A DNA stretch of 64,000 nucleotides. Origin: Apis mellifera (Eukaryota; Arthropoda; Insecta; Hymenoptera; Apidae). The notes under the pieces were generated by a model. The model made no database searches. It was not told where the DNA came from and worked only from the letters and a program-made list of their open reading frames with translations. Each line of letters begins with the position of its first letter. Position 1 is the first letter of the stretch. Shown here piece by piece: positions 58,756 through 64,000 of this stretch. A program made the translations under genes and the position numbers. Location of the stretch: NCBI RefSeq assembly GCF_003254395.2, contig NC_037644.1:3371501-3435500 (forward strand), written 5' to 3'.

Positions 58756-60330
58756 AGCGATGGAATTAAAGAATTCGTTTTCAAATTTAAATTAATAAAA
58801 TCAATTATTAATGTATTTTAAATTATATCTATTATTTTTACTATAAAATATTTATCTATATATATGGTATGAGGAATATTATCGTATCATCATGTAAAAA
58901 TTTGAATGATATTTTTCGAATATTTTTCAAAATAATCCAAAAACGAAAGATAAATATGAAATGACTTGTAATTGAAAAGAAGGAAATGTAAATTATTAAT
59001 ATTGCACTTCAAGAAAGTATTAATGAAAATAATAATTGTAAGTGAATTCAAAAGTCAAGAAAAAAAATTCAAAAGTTGAACATATGAAATAAACTTGAAG
59101 GGTAATAATAAAATCAATTTGTGTGTATATAAGAAGTGAAAGCAAGCTATAAGAAAATAGAAATGCTACGATCAATCATTCTCCATATTGTAACCAATAC
59201 CCAATGATATATTAAATATTAGAAAAGACGTCAGAATCGAATTGATTATTTCGTCGATAGATAGTACAAATAAAATGGCTAGAAATACAATGAAATTATC
59301 TTAATAAATAATTTGTGCATCAAAGAAAAAGAACTTTCATTTTGTGTTTCAAGTTGAATCCAATGATGTTAATATAAAATCTTAGAGTTTAGGTTAGGTA
59401 AGATTAAGTTAGGTTAGGTGAATAACGAAAGAGATATTCGAAGATTAAAGACACATTTATGATTAAGATTATGTTCACTCATAGTGTATAATTTCGTTAA
59501 TTCTGTAAAATAATTGGAAAAAAAGTATTTAAATTTAAATTTATTTATTATTTTTTGCTAACAATTATTTAAAAATTATTAATCTTACGTTTTTCTTCAT
59601 GCAATTTTTGAATTTTAAAAAGCATTCATTTTCATAAAGGGTTATTTCTAGAAAAAATAGATTCTTTTTATAACGAAGCATTCTAGAAAATTAATGTTCA
59701 GACGTGTCCTTAATTTGCATCGCGTTCTATCTTTCGGTTCAAGCAAATCTTTCGGCAATAATTAAATTCCTCGCGGCGCATTTGTTCAACGAGAACGCGG
59801 CTTAAACCGTCATCTTATAAGGAAGACAGTAACCTTTATTTTCTTTGGGTGCCATATTTTTTAAAAAGTCGTGTTTTCATTTAAGATTCATTTTTTTTTT
59901 TCTCTAATATGCCTATACAATTCACGATTTATTATAATTTCATCGATACAAATTGAATTATCGATGATTTTTGCTTCAAAATATTCGTAACATCATCAGT
60001 AATAAATAAATTTAATAAATTTTCACATTACGCTGAATGCACATAACCTCACTTTTATATGCGCAGAATATATCGCAATTTATAAAAATAAAAACGTATA
60101 AGTATATTTAAAAAAAAAATGTTTCGATACAACCAATTTAATGTATAATTTAACACAATATTTTAAAAGTTTAGTGTATAGAAAATATCTAATGTTAACG
60201 TTATTTTGATTATATCACTTCTTTCACAATATTAAATTATATACGGTATTCTTTTCACCACAATTTTATTAAACAGCTAGAAAAAGTTAATATTCTATCG
60301 TCGATTTCTAATGAAGGAACATCGCTTTTT
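58756..60330. other. AT-rich noncoding stretch
   Basis: A slight rise in G+C lies at 59700-59840. No gene recognised. Confidence 0.45.
59389..59420 (+). repeat. TTAGG-type telomere-like short repeat
   Basis: TTTAGGTTAGGTAAGATTAA followed by GTTAGGTTAGGT: degenerate insect telomere-like units. Confidence 0.6.
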
Positions 60331-61660
60331 GATCGTTCCAAATCCTTATTCCTTTTGTTCGTCCGTCCATTACCATTTCTCGCCTCGCCACACGATTGTC
60401 TCAATCCACCAGTCTCTAACCACGATAATCTTAATACACTTGTCAGGCGATGGCCGTCTTAATCTATTTGTCCACCCGTGACAGCTTATTCTACCTAATC
60501 CAACTATCTAACTACCTTATTCCATTTATCTGATGATCCTCACTTATTCTATTTGATCGGTTATGACTATCGTAACAGTATCCGATTTGTCAACAAGATT
60601 AACAAAGAAAATGATTCGTTATAATCTCTTCCACTGCTAACCTATTTCGTCCATCTTGAGAAACTTTCCATCCAGTCGATTCATTTACTTTCTTCCTTAT
60701 CGATCGAAGCCAAAAGAGAGAGAATATCATCTCGACTTCAAGAAAAAGTTGAATTCGAGAGAATGGAATGAATTCGTTCGATCGAGAAAAAAGAGGGAAG
60801 GGGAATAACGCGATAACATCTCAAAAAAAGGAACGAAAGGGGGAGAGAGAGTGAAAGAATCGAAGCATCGTGTCGATCACGACCGAAGCTCTGATAAATT
60901 CCAAGTACAACAAAGTGGATAATAAAGTGAGTGCGCTCGAACGGCGACACTTGACCAGCGACATTACCGGATAAATAAAGAACTAACCGATGTAATCGTC
61001 CGATTACATCTCGTGGAATAACTTTTTTTAAAAAAAAGAGAAGAAAAGGAGAATTAAGTTAATTGTCAGACGTGTTTGTACACCGAGGGGACCAAATACT
61101 CGATCTACCTCGTACGTACTTGATATAAACCGAGAATTAAGGTACATTGTGTTTCGAGTTCGTGTTAATACTCCGTGCCACTTTCTCGTAATACGGACAT
61201 GGAAGAGGAGAAAAGAAGAAAGAGAAGAAGAAGAGGAAGAAGGAGAAGGCGTTATGAACCGGTCTCGAGAGCAGAGATAAGGGGCGAAAAAAAAAGACGA
61301 GAAGGAAAGAAAAGGAGGATAATAGCGGAGAGAGCGTTTAAACGGTGTGCGAAAGAAGGAGACAGGAAGAGAGTTTGGTGTATCGGTTCCTCGTTGAGAT
61401 GAGAAATTTTTACGCGCTAAATCTCGAGCGTAATCTCGAGCGTATGCAGATGGAAGTATAACACGAGAGGGTTGCTTTCAACCTCTTTTTCAGCCGCGGT
61501 TGTACGCGCGCTTTCCCTCTGAAACTTGTTTTTTCCCCTTTGCGTCAATTTAAATAACTTTTAAAATACACTAACCGTAATGACATTCCGCCTGTTCAAT
61601 TTTTGAACGCGCTACCATTTTTCTTCTTTTTCCTTTTTTTTTTTTTTTTTGTTTTTTATC
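60331..61660. other. Long GC-richer region, unassigned
   Basis: About 1.3 kb of lower A+T content. It includes C/T-rich sequence (60340-60680) with TTATTCTACCTAATCC/TTATTCCATTTATC-like repeats, a purine-rich block (60780-60860), a second purine block (61199-61325), a tandem ATCTCGAGCGTA (61420-61443) and a poly-T run (about 61637-61650). A 75-codon plus frame (61175-61402) is Arg/Glu/Lys low complexity. No gene recognised. Confidence 0.4.
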
Positions 61661-61954
61661 ATTGTCAGGCGTGGAAAAATAAAAATAAATAATAAATATG
61701 CGTGATATTTATCTGGATAAAGATCAAGAAAAATTTATTTCGCGATATATAACATTTCTAAATTTTTAAAGAAGATGAGAGAAAATTTCTAATATTTTTA
61801 TTGTACCAGTTGGGTGTAAATGATAGGACGTATAAAAAAATTTTGTAATTAATAGAATGTTTAACGATGTTATAAAACTTTTCGATATTTTTTTAAATGT
61901 TTATACAACTTGTTGTGATTATACTATAACTGGTTGGAATAAAAATTTAAGAAA

Positions 61955-62012
61955 TTAAGTAAAAAAAAGTAATTAATTAATTACTTAAGTAAAAAAAAGT
62001 AATTAATTAATT
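61955..62012 (+). repeat. 30-bp tandem duplication
   Basis: TTAAGTAAAAAAAAGTAATT followed by AATTAATT occurs at 61955 and 61985 in direct tandem, without visible differences. Confidence 0.9.
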
Positions 62013-63125
62013 TAAAAAAATTGAAGAAAGAAGTTTACTGTTTCTTTTCACATTTTTGCAAATCAAGAATTTGTAATAACGAGTCAATTCAAATATTCAA
62101 TTGCAAAATATTTACATTAATATTTCTTAATATCCTCGAATTATTGTCCGTGAATTTTTAACATAAATATTTATTTTACGGTATGCATAATTGAGAATCG
62201 ATTGAAAGTTATAAATTTCATCATTGTTCTATCAATTTGAAATTAATAATTTAAATATCTGCGTTCAAATTGACTCGAACTTTTACATCCATTTCGATTT
62301 AATCTCAAAACACATTCGATTAATTTTATTTACTTTTTGACTTAAAAATATTTCATGGATTATTATTTTCGTAATAACGTAAATATATTATAATATAACA
62401 ATGGAATATCGATTGTGAAAAACAATATCGGTTTTTTTTTAATTCAAATAAATTAATTTACTACAATTTATCTACGTATAAAATATTATTACATGCTAAT
62501 CTCAAAATATTATAATTATAACACAGTTGCAAAATATTAAACAATATGCACTTGAGATCTTAAATACTCTTCACGATAATACGAAAAGGTATATCGATAG
62601 TCTTTCCACTCATGAACAAAAGAACCCTCGACACTTGTGGCAAATATTGACTAAAACTTCAAACTGAATAAAACTTCTTTGCCTAATTACTTTATTTCTC
62701 CATCCAATAATTCAAATATTTATTTACATCAACTTTATTGTTCGTTTATTCTTAAATGATATATTTTTTATAATTCAAAATTCAATCAAATTGTTGAATT
62801 TTTTTTTTTTAATTCATATCATATAAATAATTGAAACCACAAACTATGTGTTTTGCTTTTTTTGTCTAACTGTTCAATTTATACATTGATTTTTATACTT
62901 TGTGAAATATTCATTAGAATATTCATACAAGTATGATTTTATTTATTACAAACCATGATGTACGAGAAATTATTTATTTTATCAAAAAACATTTAACGTT
63001 CTTATAAAAGATAACATTGTTATTTCATTGTTCTCGGTTAATGGCCTACCCTTCTAGATCTTTTTTCATAAATCTTTTGTTCCTTGTCCATTCTGTGATA
63101 TATATTGATGGAAAAAGTGAACGCT
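62013..63125. other. AT-rich noncoding stretch
   Basis: Nothing recognised. Confidence 0.5.
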
Positions 63126-63130
63126 ATAAA

Positions 63131-63260
63131 TATAAGGTGTCTCCTTTAAATCGGTTTACCCGAATATCTTAAACCGACGATATTGAAAAGAATATTTTAT
63201 ACAAAAAAAAGCGCATCATTTGATAGAATCATATCTTTTTAAATAAATCAACGCGGTTAA
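63131..63260 (+). mobile_element. Possible end of a degenerate DNA element (TATAAGGTGTCTCC)
   Basis: TATAAGGTGTCTCCTTTAAA then ATATCTTAAACCGACGATAT resembles the GGTGTCCC-type terminal sequence of many decayed arthropod inverted-repeat elements. No matching opposite end was found within the window, so this is a weak call. Confidence 0.3.
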
Positions 63261-63379
63261 AAAAACCTTCAACCTTCCTTTATCGCGCTTATTAAAAAAA
63301 TTTCCTCGGATCGAGTATCGATAAATAATAATAAACTGTCTTTTCGTTCAAGATTCATCATTTTATCAAAAATTTCCAA

Positions 63380-63935
63380 GATAATCGAATGGATCGAGAC
63401 AACATCCCCCCCCTTCTCTGCCACGAATATATTAATCCGCGAGGCATCGTCGTCTTGAAACTTCTCGCTTCCTTTGTTGTTATCGTTCACGGTCGAACAG
63501 TTTTGTCGAAATAAACGGAGGCGGGTTCCTTGGCCTTCCCGGAAATATTCCCGATCGATATGGTAGAGCCTATCGGGTACAAAGCGGGCGTGTGCCCGCT
63601 CGAGCGTGCCCGATCACTTTGAACGGGGGAATTTTCAAATTGGTTCATTGGCGAAGGAGGTGGCAGGGCGTGATGCATCGATCGAGAGAGGCTTTCGAGG
63701 GGGCTTCTTTCTTTCGAAGCGAGCGCGATGCGTTTGTTTTCCACGAGACGATTCGAGACGAATTTTTTTTTTCGGTTTGGTTCGTCTCTTCGTTTTTCGT
63801 TCGATGATTAAATCTCGGTCGATAACGATGGGGACAAAGTTGGTGCGAAACGATTCGATTGAGTCGGCAAGTAAGGGATGGATAATACGACGAGTGTGCG
63901 TTAATGGGATATGAAATTTGTGAAATTTCCAACTG
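63380..63935. other. CpG-rich GC island near the window end
   Basis: Balanced composition with dense CpG. Open frames on both strands: minus 63744-63487 (85 codons) and 63932-63645, plus 63592-63807 and 63606-63914. They conflict in phase, and none matches a family I know. Any gene would need neighbouring sequence to judge. Confidence 0.35.
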
Positions 63936-64000
63936 ATAGTTTGTTCCGTGCGACGGAATATTATTTTAGATATTATTCGTGATTCTATTATCGAGAAAGT

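Noticed and set aside
61175..61402. 75-codon Arg/Glu/Lys-rich protein
   Set aside because: Purine-rich low-complexity DNA; no start or splice context.
63269..63744. Two adjoining minus-strand frames as one broken gene
   Set aside because: The second begins at GTG overlapping the first stop; neither resembles a known family and opposing frames are equally open.
1..64000. CRISPR array, prophage, operon or other bacterial system
   Set aside because: Composition, repeats and absence of dense coding show this is animal nuclear DNA; no regularly spaced identical repeats with unique spacers were seen.

Overview
The window looks like nuclear DNA from an insect, most likely a bee (Apis-type hymenopteran). 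It is very A+T-rich (about 70-75% by eye), interrupted every few kilobases by 0.2-1.3 kb islands that are richer in G+C and CpG. It also carries short TTAGG-type motifs (the insect telomere repeat), many (TA)n and (GA)n microsatellites, and decayed small DNA transposons. No operons, bacterial gene signals, rRNA, tRNA, CRISPR arrays or intact long genes were found. The species call rests on composition and motif style, not on a database match.

The window reads as intergenic or intronic DNA. No open reading frame exceeds about 140 codons and none matches a protein family I recognise end to end. The best coding candidate is a possible internal exon on the minus strand (16498-16855), open throughout and ended by a perfect CAG|GTAAGT donor. 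A weaker candidate is a TATA-type promoter with a first exon at about 48623-48936. The one recognisable protein is a broken Tc1-like transposase inside a 986-bp element with matching 16-bp terminal inverted repeats (49453-50438).

Layout: 1-5.4 kb is AT-rich with an 85-bp direct repeat, a T-rich minisatellite and a 130-150 bp tandem repeat. 5.5-7.8 kb holds two GC-richer islands. 7.9-9.1 kb is a 480-bp tandem triplication. 14-17 kb has a 43-bp palindromic tandem repeat, a cluster of six ACAATG sites and the candidate exon. 17.6-20.3 kb has GC islands and a strong G-quadruplex tract. 25-31 kb has a foldback element, CpG-rich islands, a CTCF-like site and a 533-bp near-palindromic element. 34-38 kb has a TTGGC cluster and a second foldback copy. 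44.1-45.7 kb is an 11-copy satellite-like array, followed by two copies of another foldback family, a 77-bp (GA)n tract and a second G4 tract. 49-64 kb has the Tc1 remnant, a third foldback copy, a CpG hairpin and further GC-rich islands.

Nothing here supports a gene pathway. What is interesting is structural: several small foldback families, periodic arrays of transcription-factor-like sites, and GC islands that may be regulatory or exonic.
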